Below are positions 1 through 7,369 of a stretch of 64,000 nucleotides of DNA, one piece after another. Position numbers and translations under genes: made by a program. Location of the stretch: the NCBI RefSeq assembly GCF_001624705.1, contig NZ_JSEO01000015.1, positions 62,001-126,000 on the forward strand. Direction: 5' to 3'. The notes beneath the pieces are model-generated. The model worked only from the letters and a program-made list of their open reading frames with translations. It was not told the origin of the DNA and did no database searches. The stretch comes from Marinomonas sp. SBI8L. GTDB taxonomy: Bacteria > Pseudomonadota > Gammaproteobacteria > Pseudomonadales > Marinomonadaceae. The number at the start of each line of letters is the position of its first letter. Positions within the stretch are counted from its first letter, which is position 1.

Positions 1-542
1 GCAGATACGCCAGCTTCTCCTTTTAACACGGCATAATACAATTCACGCAGTCGCCCTTCTCCTAAGATCGAAATATCAGAAGGGTTCTCCAGCAATCTAA
101 GTAAACGCACAAGTGCCTCAGTGAAAGGCTCATCCCAGTGAGAAAGTGTCAAGCTAGATGATAGGCGACTTGCTTGAGGCTGACGAATAGCGCCTATACC
201 TGTGTCCATTTCTATTGCGAGCTCAGTCATGACTTTTGTATCTAAAGAGATATAAACACCTAACAAAGGGTTTTCAGGTGAAGCTTCTGGCGTACCCGCT
301 TCTACCGGCATAGAAATAGGGCAACACATAAATTGGCTACTATCGTAAGCATACCTTTGACCATTGACGATAGCTTCTTTCGATCCGTTCACTAAGGCAA
401 CAACTGTCGGCTCGTAAATAGCGGGCGCACAGCGAACTGGACTAGTAACACGAAAGAGCTGAACCCCCTTCACACCCGTTTCCACCATACCATCGTCACG
501 AACATTCATTTCAACGAGTTGTTTGATTAATTCTTTACTCAT
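1..542 (-). CDS. AraC-type transcriptional regulator, 3' part outside window
   Basis: The minus strand reads from an ATG at 542 and stays open to the window edge, giving about 180 residues beginning MSKELIKQLVEMNV. The stretch with PVRCAPAIYEPTVVALVNGS, then FMCCPISMPVEAGTPEASPENPLLGVYISLD, is typical of the AraC_N sensory domain of AraC regulators. The DNA-binding helix-turn-helix half would lie beyond base 1. It resembles the N-terminal half of the complete regulator at 26758-27639. It diverges from the dehydrogenase/patatin pair, which it probably controls. The family call rests on sequence pattern; the target is inferred. Confidence 0.8.
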   Translation of the reverse strand, partial: MSKELIKQLVEMNVRDDGMVETGVKGVQLFRVTSPVRCAPAIYEPTVVALVNGSKEAIVNGQRYAYDSSQFMCCPISMPVEAGTPEASPENPLLGVYISLDTKVMTELAIEMDTGIGAIRQPQASRLSSSLTLSHWDEPFTEALVRLLRLLENPSDISILGEGRLRELYYAVLKGEAGVS

Positions 543-822
543 AATGGCTACACAACTCAATTATCTTTTAATGTGGCTTAGCTTTTTACAAACCTTCTAT
601 TAACGAATAACTAAACAGGTCAATTAGACGCAAATAAAACATCTAGAAAACACACCTCCAAATTAGCACCAGGGATTCACGAACTCAATTCAGCGATACA
701 AATAGGCATATTTTAGAGATTATTTCGCCTATTTGCGCTCAATGCTGAGAGTTATATTTGTCTGCGATGAAAAACACAGATTTACAGACCTTCAAAGACA
801 GACAATTTTTGGATCATAAACA

Positions 823-1770
823 ATGAAGCAAATAAACACATTTGGCCCTAAAGGCTGGACACCAGAACAACTTGGCTCTTTAACAGACAAAACCTATGTG
901 ATTACTGGAGCTAATAGTGGCGCAGGTTTCCAAGCAACACGCACTCTGTTAAGCAAAGGAGCGAGAGTCATCATGCTTAACCGTAATACACAAAAATCCG
1001 CAGCAGCCATCACAGCTCTGAAACAGGAATTTGGCGATAAAGCAGAAGTTACCTTTATTCGAATGGATCTCGCTATATTAGATTCGGTAAGAGAAGCCGC
1101 CACGAAAGTATTAGAAACTACAAAACAAATAGACGCCCTACTCTGTAATGGAGCCATTGCCCAAGTTGCCAAACAAGAAATCACACTTGATGGCTTCGAA
1201 AGCCAGCTTGGTGTAAATCATTTTGGTCACTTTCTCCTATGTGGCATGCTTTTCGATCGAATAGAAGCGTCCCAAGGACGTATCGTTGTTGTAGGCAGCA
1301 ATGCTTACAAAATGGGTTTAAAGAAAATCCAATTTGACGACCTTAATTTTGATCGAAAATATACAGCTTGGGACTCCTACGCACAAAGTAAGCTCGCTCA
1401 AATGATGTTTGCCTACCAGCTACAAGATCGTATCGAAGCAGCAGGTAAAAGAACAAAGGTATTTGTATGTCACCCAGGCGCATCCAGAACTAACTTACTC
1501 ATGGACACAGCAAGCACCTTTAACAAAGTGCTTTGGTCACTACTTTCTCGAATCATTGCGCAATCTGCCGAAAAAGGCGCTTGGCCAGAAGTTATGTGTG
1601 CGACTCAAGATGGACTCGCTCTAAAGCGTTTATATGGCCCAACTAAAAGAGCCGAAACCGTTGGTCCTATTGGAGAGTGCTCTTTAAACGAAGTCGCGTT
1701 AAATCAAGGCATGGCTAATAAACTTTGGCGCTTGTCAGAGGAAAAAACCGGCCTTACTTGGTCGTTCTGA
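823..1770 (+). CDS. short-chain dehydrogenase/reductase (SDR)
   Basis: A 315-residue classical-to-extended SDR. The Rossmann cofactor motif TGANSGAG lies near residues 28-35 and the catalytic pair is YAQSK near residue 190. An NG-A motif (CNGAIA) stands where SDRs have NNAG. The overall pattern (NHFGHFLLCGML, CHPGASRTNL) is that of the retinol dehydrogenase/WWOX-like NADP-dependent group. The substrate cannot be told. It follows a 280-bp divergent promoter region shared with the AraC regulator, and its TGA is one base from the ATG of the patatin gene, so the two are almost certainly co-translated. Confidence 0.85.
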   Translation: MKQINTFGPKGWTPEQLGSLTDKTYVITGANSGAGFQATRTLLSKGARVIMLNRNTQKSAAAITALKQEFGDKAEVTFIRMDLAILDSVREAATKVLETTKQIDALLCNGAIAQVAKQEITLDGFESQLGVNHFGHFLLCGMLFDRIEASQGRIVVVGSNAYKMGLKKIQFDDLNFDRKYTAWDSYAQSKLAQMMFAYQLQDRIEAAGKRTKVFVCHPGASRTNLLMDTASTFNKVLWSLLSRIIAQSAEKGAWPEVMCATQDGLALKRLYGPTKRAETVGPIGECSLNEVALNQGMANKLWRLSEEKTGLTWSF

Positions 1771-1771
1771 A

Positions 1772-2722
1772 ATGAGAATTAGGCTCTTACTTATTACCCT
1801 CTTCATGCTAACGATGGCAGGCTGTGCCCAGAATAATAACTATCAACAATTAGAGTTAGTTAAAGCTTCTGAATTGAAAGCTCATTCGAAAGAAAAGCAA
1901 ATGGCTGCAAGCCAAAGGGTTGAAAGCAAACCCAAAGGCCAAAAAGCTATTCAAAGAAAGAAAATAGGTATTGCCTTTGGCGGTGGTGGCATTCGAGGCT
2001 ATATGCACCTTGGCGTGATCAAAGCCTTGGAAGAATCCAAAATAAAAGCAGATATAGTCACAGGTTCTTCTGCTGGCTCCATTGCAGCAACCCTTTATGC
2101 ATCGGGAAAAACCTATGACGAATTAGAAAAGATCATCAGTGATTTTAGTGAAACAGATATTATGGATATCGTTTTATCACGTAAAGGGATTATGAACGGC
2201 CAAAACCTAGCTCAATGGATCAATAATTCAGTACCACAGCAAAAACTGTCTGACATGGTCATCCCAATTGGGATCACTGCAACCGATATGACTAGCCTAG
2301 AGTCTGTTCTAATTAGAGATGGAAACCCAGGAGAAGCAGTACAAACCTCTTCCACTATTCCTGGTGCTTTCATCCCTGTTGAACATAAAGATCACCTTCT
2401 AGTTGATGGAGGAGTATTGAATGTCGTACCAGTAGATTATGCCAAAGCGATGGGGGCAGATTTAGTCATTGCAGTGGACATATATTGTGGCAACCAAAAA
2501 CCAGCTAAAAACACCTCTTTAAGCATGCAGCTATCAACCTTTAGGTTACTTGCCTGCAAACTTAGTGAAGCAGAAATCAATCGTGCAGACATAGTTATCA
2601 GACCTGATTATGAACCAGATGATAATCGAAATTTTAACTCGAAAAAAGATGCGATCGATGCAGGTTACAAAGCCATGATGGCGCAAATGCCTAAGCTGGA
2701 AAAATTGCTAAAAGAGCTTTAA
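1772..2722 (+). CDS. patatin-like phospholipase, predicted lipoprotein
   Basis: A 316-residue patatin-family serine hydrolase, related to RssA. The N-terminus is a lipoprotein signal: hydrophobic LLLITLFMLT, then the lipobox MAGC with Cys18, so it is probably membrane-anchored. After a charged linker (about 25-63) come the oxyanion motif GGGGIRG (70-76), the nucleophile motif GSSAG (Ser100) and the catalytic DGG (Asp212). All parts of the Ser-Asp dyad are present, so it should be an active lipid acyl hydrolase. It starts one base after the SDR stop. A joint role with the SDR in lipid or wax-type metabolism is only inference. Confidence 0.85.
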   Translation: MRIRLLLITLFMLTMAGCAQNNNYQQLELVKASELKAHSKEKQMAASQRVESKPKGQKAIQRKKIGIAFGGGGIRGYMHLGVIKALEESKIKADIVTGSSAGSIAATLYASGKTYDELEKIISDFSETDIMDIVLSRKGIMNGQNLAQWINNSVPQQKLSDMVIPIGITATDMTSLESVLIRDGNPGEAVQTSSTIPGAFIPVEHKDHLLVDGGVLNVVPVDYAKAMGADLVIAVDIYCGNQKPAKNTSLSMQLSTFRLLACKLSEAEINRADIVIRPDYEPDDNRNFNSKKDAIDAGYKAMMAQMPKLEKLLKEL

Positions 2723-2827
2723 CACAGAAAGGTACTAAGAAAAGCAGATGCTAATCAATCTGGTTAAGGAACCTGCGAATAAATCCACCCGCCTCAGCGT
2801 GTGGATAAAAGCGCCTAGATTTATGGC

Positions 2828-2868
2828 GAGGAGCGCAACTTAATAGTCATTCTATTGATAAGCTCCTC
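2828..2868. repeat. nested palindrome
   Basis: Outer arms GAGGAGC (2828-2834) and GCTCCTC (2862-2868) enclose inner arms AATAG (2842-2846) and CTATT (2852-2856). Both pairings are perfect. There is no T-run after either side, so it does not look like a simple Rho-independent terminator. Confidence 0.6.
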
Positions 2869-2907
2869 AACGTCAAAATAGGGCTTTTAGACCACTCCCT
2901 TCGGGTC

Positions 2908-2997
2908 TTTCAGAAAAAGTAACACCCTGCGTTATCCCTTCTTGAAAGGTACCTACATTACTTCAAAGAGATGCCTTGATTGGTACTTTTTCTGAAA
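2908..2997. repeat. 14-bp inverted repeat around ~62-base loop
   Basis: TTTCAGAAAAAGTA at 2908-2921 is the exact reverse complement of TACTTTTTCTGAAA at 2984-2997. Such long-spaced arms suit the ends of a small mobile repeat or the base of a larger folded RNA. Confidence 0.5.
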
Positions 2998-3139
2998 AGA
3001 CTGAGAAGAGGTGACTTAATCGCAGGCTCCTTAAGTTCTTATAAACGTAAAGAAGGACTATAAATAGCCAATTAACTTGAGTCTCTCAGTGCAGCTGCGA
3101 CATAATCAGCCCACCTTAATACTGACTCGCTAATAAAGA

Positions 3140-3727
3140 ATGAAAAAACATCTAGGATTTGCTCTTAACATTATCGCTATTGGCCTCTTCATCCCTGGGA
3201 TAATGTTGCCCATGCTGTCTTTATCCATGGAAATGGGCATCAATGTCATGGGCTCTAACTTCACACCCAATTTGATCGATAAAGAGTTATCCATTATCGC
3301 CACAGTTGAAGAGCTATGGCTAGATAAACGTTTTATCGTGGCAGTACTGATTTTTTTATTTTCAGTTTGTATTCCCTTATTAAAAACTTCATTGGTTAGC
3401 TTTTCATACTTCATTAAAAATGCCGATAAAGAAGCCAAGATCTTAAAGTTTGTCGCCAGTATCGGTAAATGGTCCATGGCAGATGTTTTCACTGTCGCTA
3501 TTTTTCTGGCTATCTTATCGACTAACCACAGTGAAACCGTAAATAGAGAAGCTATCTCTGCCTTTGGTTTAAACATTGATTTACTCATCAGCAGTCAAAC
3601 CCTTTCTGCAGCAGGCGCAGGTTTTTACTATTTTACAGGCTATTGCTTATTGTCTTTATTAGGCACACACCTAAGCCAAAGCAGCCATAAAACGAATACC
3701 AAAGCAATAATTGAACAAAGTGAATAA
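3140..3727 (+). CDS. PqiA-like integral membrane protein, single domain
   Basis: A 195-residue inner-membrane protein with four predicted membrane segments. The opening (GLFIPGIMLPMLSLSMEM), the segment VCIPLLKTSLVSF, and KWSMADVFTVAIFLAILST match the paraquat-inducible protein A domain, especially the KWSM-DVF motif. E. coli PqiA carries two such domains plus zinc-ribbon cysteines and works with the MCE protein PqiB in lipid transport. Here only one domain is present, there is no zinc ribbon, and no pqiB or pqiC follows. It therefore probably stands alone; its function is uncertain. Confidence 0.8.
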   Translation: MKKHLGFALNIIAIGLFIPGIMLPMLSLSMEMGINVMGSNFTPNLIDKELSIIATVEELWLDKRFIVAVLIFLFSVCIPLLKTSLVSFSYFIKNADKEAKILKFVASIGKWSMADVFTVAIFLAILSTNHSETVNREAISAFGLNIDLLISSQTLSAAGAGFYYFTGYCLLSLLGTHLSQSSHKTNTKAIIEQSE

Positions 3728-4167
3728 AAATCAGTTACACCAAGCCACCACTTCTCGTTCCCACGACCTTCCTTCTCTGGGAACGAGGTGAAATTTTTTA
3801 TCATACCAATTCACTCCCCTTCTCTTTTATAAAAGCTTCTCTCTAAACCTGACCAAGAAACCTATTACTTCCTGCAAGTACTACATAGTTAAAGCCGAAT
3901 ACTTCGTCGACTAGACAGAGGTTAATTCATTCAAGTGGGTAATATTAAATAAATGAAACGATTATTTACTTAGCGCCCTTAAGTAATGGTAGGAAATTAA
4001 ATAGTTATTTTTTTAACGGCGGCCATATTAATTTCTTGATCCTCTTAATTGCTTTTTGATTAAGCATAACCGGCTTCGATTTAACTCACGTTTTGTTGTG
4101 AGTGTATATCTAATAAATATCAATTAAGTCTATATCTATTGAATGTTAATTAAATTGGGAGAGTAAT
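3728..4167. other. 440-bp spacer, AT-rich
   Basis: No gene is recognised. A perfect 10-bp palindrome lies at 3754-3787 just after the PqiA-like gene. The remainder becomes strongly AT-rich and leads into a good ribosome binding site (GGGAGAG, 6 bases before the ATG at 4168). The drop in GC here marks the left edge of the accessory island. Confidence 0.5.
3754..3787. repeat. REP-like palindrome / possible terminator
   Basis: CTCGTTCCCA (3754-3763) pairs exactly with TGGGAACGAG (3778-3787) around 14 bases. A CTCGTTCCCA...TGGGAACGAG core is known as a scattered repeat in several gammaproteobacteria. It lies 27 bases after the PqiA-like stop codon and is followed by a T-rich stretch on the plus strand, so it could also end that transcript. 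Confidence 0.5.
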
Positions 4168-5040
4168 ATGTATGCTCAAAAACAGAAAGGCACACAACAA
4201 AACAGACTACTTTCTATGAACAAGACAACCAATTCACCAAGATATGAGTTGTCGTACCAGCCTAGTCAAGTCAACCCTTTAACTGCCATCATTCAACGAC
4301 AAAGAGCAGAGGGCTGGTATCGAACAAAAGAAGCAACTAGTCTTAGGCAAACTGCAGCGCCTCATGCTGAAATTATTGCAGTACCCAATGGGGTTCCAGT
4401 TAAGATTTTAGATAACAGAGTGAATAATTTTGCCGTTAAACTCATTCCTCGGGATCACCGTTGGGCTAGCTATGGTGGCCAAGTAGGCTGGATAGCAAGC
4501 ACGCGACTGTGCAATAACCCCGATACGGATTATTATTGGAATACCTACCAGAATAATAATGCGCCAGCGTTGTTTAGTTTAGCGAATTTACAATATGTGT
4601 CTGTTAGTAATGGGATTGTAGGCAGTATTTATTTTGACGATGCAGCAGGCAATAATGGCCGCATACGCCTTAATCATCCATCAGGGCCTGCAGTGGAGTC
4701 GCATGTTAACCCTGTTGAAGTCTATACGCATACGAATGTTGATGCGGCGAAACCAAATCGTGCAAAGCTGAGAGAAGGCATCGTTGCAACGAGGTTATTT
4801 ATGACAAATAATGGTTGGAATAATCCACCACGAGTTGGCGAATATGTGTATGAGCTTTGGGCCAATGGTGCAAATGTGGCAGCAAGTCACCCTTCTCGCG
4901 GACAATACACATTACCTGTTAATATTACGCAAAATATGATCAACGTGCTTTATCATGCAGTGCACACAGAACATATTGGTAATAGTATCATGAGTAAACT
5001 ACGTAATAATGCCAATATGGCAGCTCAGATTAATGAATAG
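4168..5040 (+). CDS. orphan protein with SH3b-like domain
   Basis: A 290-residue protein with no signal peptide or membrane segment. Residues about 50-113 look like a bacterial SH3 domain: YRTKEATSLRQTAA at the start, PNGVPVKILD in the middle, and QVGWIASTRLC at the end. Residues 1-48 are polar and low in complexity (Gln, Asn, Ser). The C-terminal 170 residues (YVYELWANGANV and surroundings) are not recognised. A strong ribosome binding site supports the start. It sits alone at the left end of the AT-rich island, facing the DNase I-like gene. The Gln/Asn-rich leader recalls cargo of contractile injection systems, but that is only a hunch. Confidence 0.75.
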   Translation: MYAQKQKGTQQNRLLSMNKTTNSPRYELSYQPSQVNPLTAIIQRQRAEGWYRTKEATSLRQTAAPHAEIIAVPNGVPVKILDNRVNNFAVKLIPRDHRWASYGGQVGWIASTRLCNNPDTDYYWNTYQNNNAPALFSLANLQYVSVSNGIVGSIYFDDAAGNNGRIRLNHPSGPAVESHVNPVEVYTHTNVDAAKPNRAKLREGIVATRLFMTNNGWNNPPRVGEYVYELWANGANVAASHPSRGQYTLPVNITQNMINVLYHAVHTEHIGNSIMSKLRNNANMAAQINE

Positions 5041-5079
5041 GCATTAAATATAAACAGAAGATTTCTAAAAGAATCATAT

Positions 5080-5151
5080 AAACAGCCATCATAAAATACT
5101 TTTTTATAATACATTCATTAATAATTATTTAATTTTTATCATGGCTGTTTT
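5080..5151. terminator. possible bidirectional terminator
   Basis: AACAGCCAT at 5081-5089 pairs with ATGGCTGTT at 5141-5149 around a long AT-rich loop, between two convergent genes. The right arm and its flank (about 5134-5160) closely match the terminator arm after the HNH gene (about 7336-7362), so the two are probably copies. Confidence 0.45.
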
Positions 5152-5193
5152 CGTGATTTTCCATTGTAATTTCTACGAAATCTAAAATACGTC

Positions 5194-6246
5194 CTACTTC
5201 AACCTAACATGCAGCAAGATCCCTTTATGGTCTGTTACCGCAACAGCGCCATTACTCACTATATTACTTAGTTGATGATCCGTGCGCCCTTCATAGGTTG
5301 CATCGTCGTCGTCACTGTCTGAGCCATCGTCTCCATCATCATTTACGCCGTGGTAAACAAACTGATTGGTATACTCTATCCAAGGGAGGTGAACGGTATT
5401 TTCATTATATAAAGCAATGTCGTAGAACTTCTCTCCTGTAGAGTTAGTTCCGTGGAGGTTACCGAATGAGTGTTTTAAAGTTGAATCAGTTACGACTTTT
5501 GTCGCCAGTTTATAGCTATTACCACCAGAACTCATGGCATTCAAAATATTTACCACGGTAGAAATGCCGCTTTGATTCGTATCGCCCATGATGATATCGG
5601 GTATTTTTTTAATTAAGCTAGAAGCGTTAATTTTGTCTTTTAAACTGGTGAAAAAGCTCTGCATACCTGTGCTTGAAGAAGCATGGCTATTTGGCACATG
5701 TAAAAAGACGATCAATAAGTTGTTTTTGATGAATGCAACAAAGCCGGTGTCACTTAGAAAGTGTGTATTCAAGCTTAAGTTGGTATCTATAAAAGGTGTG
5801 AACAAGCTGAAATTCTGACAATGTTTCTTTGCAGAAGCCACTCTGACGCTTTTCCCTAGATCCCTAAAGGTACTGATATCATCCGAAGTAATCTGAGCGT
5901 TTAACTCCCCGACACAAGTAATATCTACATGCTGTTTAATACTTCGGCGCATTTGCCTTTGACCATTCAGGATCAAACGCCTTATGTATCGCCTTCTAAG
6001 CATTCTGTCCTTATCCCTGTTTACTAGTGGCTTATACTCTCTCACTTTAACGTCTAGCTTAACCCTTTTTTTAGCAATGGTTTTAGACGCTCTGAGCAGC
6101 TTTTCACGAAACCTAACAGTACCGCTACTCACAGCGCGCTTAGCCGTGGTACGGGTATGCATACATTCTTTCCAAGAATACGAACTTGTCGGGTCAGAGC
6201 TATTTGTTTCTATGGATTGATAATAGATGCTAGTACTCGTAGTCAT
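5194..6246 (-). CDS. DNase I-like (endonuclease/exonuclease/phosphatase fold) protein
   Basis: A 350-residue protein with a good ribosome binding site (AAGGA, 5 bases before the ATG). The C-terminal two thirds carries the EEP-fold signature in order: HVPNSH (183-188), MGDTN (220-224, the GDxN motif), YDIALY with Asp276, and VTDH (337-340). These are the usual metal- and phosphate-binding residues of DNase I-like enzymes. Residues 58-110 are very basic, suggesting nucleic-acid contact. Residues 303-315 are an acidic Asp-rich insertion. The first 58 codons and upstream region are duplicated at 6991-7294. DNA, RNA and phospholipid substrates are all possible. No signal peptide is seen. Confidence 0.65.
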   Translation of the reverse strand: MTTSTSIYYQSIETNSSDPTSSYSWKECMHTRTTAKRAVSSGTVRFREKLLRASKTIAKKRVKLDVKVREYKPLVNRDKDRMLRRRYIRRLILNGQRQMRRSIKQHVDITCVGELNAQITSDDISTFRDLGKSVRVASAKKHCQNFSLFTPFIDTNLSLNTHFLSDTGFVAFIKNNLLIVFLHVPNSHASSSTGMQSFFTSLKDKINASSLIKKIPDIIMGDTNQSGISTVVNILNAMSSGGNSYKLATKVVTDSTLKHSFGNLHGTNSTGEKFYDIALYNENTVHLPWIEYTNQFVYHGVNDDGDDGSDSDDDDATYEGRTDHQLSNIVSNGAVAVTDHKGILLHVRLK

Positions 6247-6376
6247 AAAAATCCTTGTAAACGCTACCTATATCTGAATTTAGGTACAGAAAAGTTGAAA
6301 TGAGATTCAGTTAAAAAATCATATATTAAATAGCAAGAGATACAAAGCAGATTTATGGGTGAGGGTTTGGTGTTAG
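6072..6376. repeat. ~305-bp direct repeat, copy 1
   Basis: Covers the first ~58 codons of the DNase I-like gene and about 130 bases upstream. It matches 6991-7294 at a constant offset of 919 through the coding part, with only a few substitutions and one single-base gap. Confidence 0.9.
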
Positions 6377-6399
6377 AAACTTCTTTCGGTTAAATGGTT

Positions 6400-6846
6400 T
6401 TATTCAGTTATTGGCTCAATTTGAGTCATTCCATTATTATACTTTTCTTTAAACCATTTTTCCTTTAGCAACTTCTCACAATTTGTCCCTAGTTTTTTGG
6501 CAGCTGTGCCTAAAACTGCTCGTTCAACTTTACACCACCTTACCATTCTACTTCTAATATAAGGGTCAGTCGAATCTTGATCAATCAAATATGTTCGACC
6601 AACTTCTAATTTAGCTTGTAATTGCTTCGTACCTTTAGCATCTATAGTGTCGAACATTATTTTATTATCAAAGTCTATATCTATTTGCCTTAACATCTCT
6701 AATTTTAATAACCTTTCTTGCTTCCATTGCAAGTAAAAACTACCCACACTGAAAATTAAAGATACAATTAATACAAAAAGAAAAACATAATTCTTCTTTT
6801 GAACTGCTAATGAAATTCGATCAATATCTTCTGGTAAAACACTCAT
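6400..6846 (-). CDS. small single-helix membrane protein, unknown function
   Basis: A 148-residue protein. The chosen ATG at 6846 is preceded by GAGG at 7 bases; a GTG four codons earlier has no better signal. After a short cytoplasmic start there is one hydrophobic helix at about residues 20-40 (VFLFVLIVSLIFSVGSFYL), then a charged domain with two cysteines. No family is recognised. It lies between the intact nuclease gene and the truncated copy of its 5' end, in the same orientation. That is the arrangement in which immunity proteins of toxin cassettes are found, but nothing in the sequence proves that role. Confidence 0.7.
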   Translation of the reverse strand: MSVLPEDIDRISLAVQKKNYVFLFVLIVSLIFSVGSFYLQWKQERLLKLEMLRQIDIDFDNKIMFDTIDAKGTKQLQAKLEVGRTYLIDQDSTDPYIRSRMVRWCKVERAVLGTAAKKLGTNCEKLLKEKWFKEKYNNGMTQIEPITE

Positions 6847-6928
6847 TTCAAACCTCACAGATAAAATATAAATTCAAGTTATTTTTAAAAATCATTAAAA
6901 ATATTAGCACTTTTAACAAAAACAGCCA

Positions 6929-7165
6929 CTAGAAAATTAATGCGAATATTTGAAATAGATTAAAAATTGGCATGCCTGTCCATGCAAATATAGCAATGGT
7001 TTTAGACGCTCTGAGCAGCTTTTCACGAAACCTAACAGTACCGCTACTCACAGCGCGCTTAGCCGTGGTACGGGTATGCATACATTCTTTCCAAGAATAC
7101 GAGCTTGTCGGGTCAGAGCTATTTGTTTCTATGGATTGATAATAGATGCTAGTACTCGTAATCAT
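6929..7165 (-). pseudogene. truncated duplicate of the DNase I-like gene 5' end
   Basis: The ATG at 7165, its ribosome binding site and about 58 codons are nearly identical to the start of the intact nuclease gene. The match breaks off right after the residues KTIA, and the frame runs on through 20 unrelated codons to a stop at 6929. It lacks every catalytic motif. It may still be expressed as a 78-residue peptide because the promoter region was copied too. It looks like the remnant of a cassette exchange or tandem duplication. Confidence 0.8.
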
Positions 7166-7294
7166 AAAAATCCTTGTAAAGGCTACCAATATCTGAATTT
7201 AGGAACAGAAAAGTTGAAATGAGATTCAGTTAAAAATCATATATTAAATAGAAAGAGATACAAAGCAGATTTGTGGGTGAGGATTGGGTTTTAG
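6991..7294. repeat. ~304-bp direct repeat, copy 2
   Basis: Second copy of 6072-6376. The left boundary is sharp at the base after codon 58. The right boundary falls about 130 bases upstream of the start codon, so the unit is promoter plus N-terminal region. Confidence 0.9.
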
Positions 7295-7315
7295 TGGCTT
7301 TCTTGGACAATAAAA

Positions 7316-7348
7316 AGCCATGATAAATTATTAGGTTTTATCATGGCT
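7316..7348 (-). terminator. Rho-independent terminator after the HNH gene
   Basis: AGCCATGATAAA (7316-7327) pairs perfectly with TTTATCATGGCT (7337-7348) around a 9-base loop. On the minus strand the stem is followed by a T-run, and it lies 22 bases after the HNH stop codon. Confidence 0.75.
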
Positions 7349-7369
7349 GCTTTGTGATTTTTATCACTA

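Larger units (their letters stand above)
2723..3139. other. 417-bp spacer with nested inverted repeats
   Basis: No credible gene is seen between the patatin and PqiA-like genes. Two inverted repeats occupy the middle. One is a nested palindrome at 2828-2868. The other has 14-bp arms at 2908-2921 and 2984-2997 enclosing about 62 bases. The base composition is less AT-rich than other spacers here, and the block from about 2785 to 3030 looks like a conserved multi-copy intergenic element rather than random spacer. It could encode a structured RNA or be a remnant of a mobile repeat. Confidence 0.45.

Noticed and set aside
3130-3588. A 152-residue minus-strand frame opposite the PqiA-like gene
   Set aside because: It shadows a gene with clear PqiA motifs and has no features of its own.
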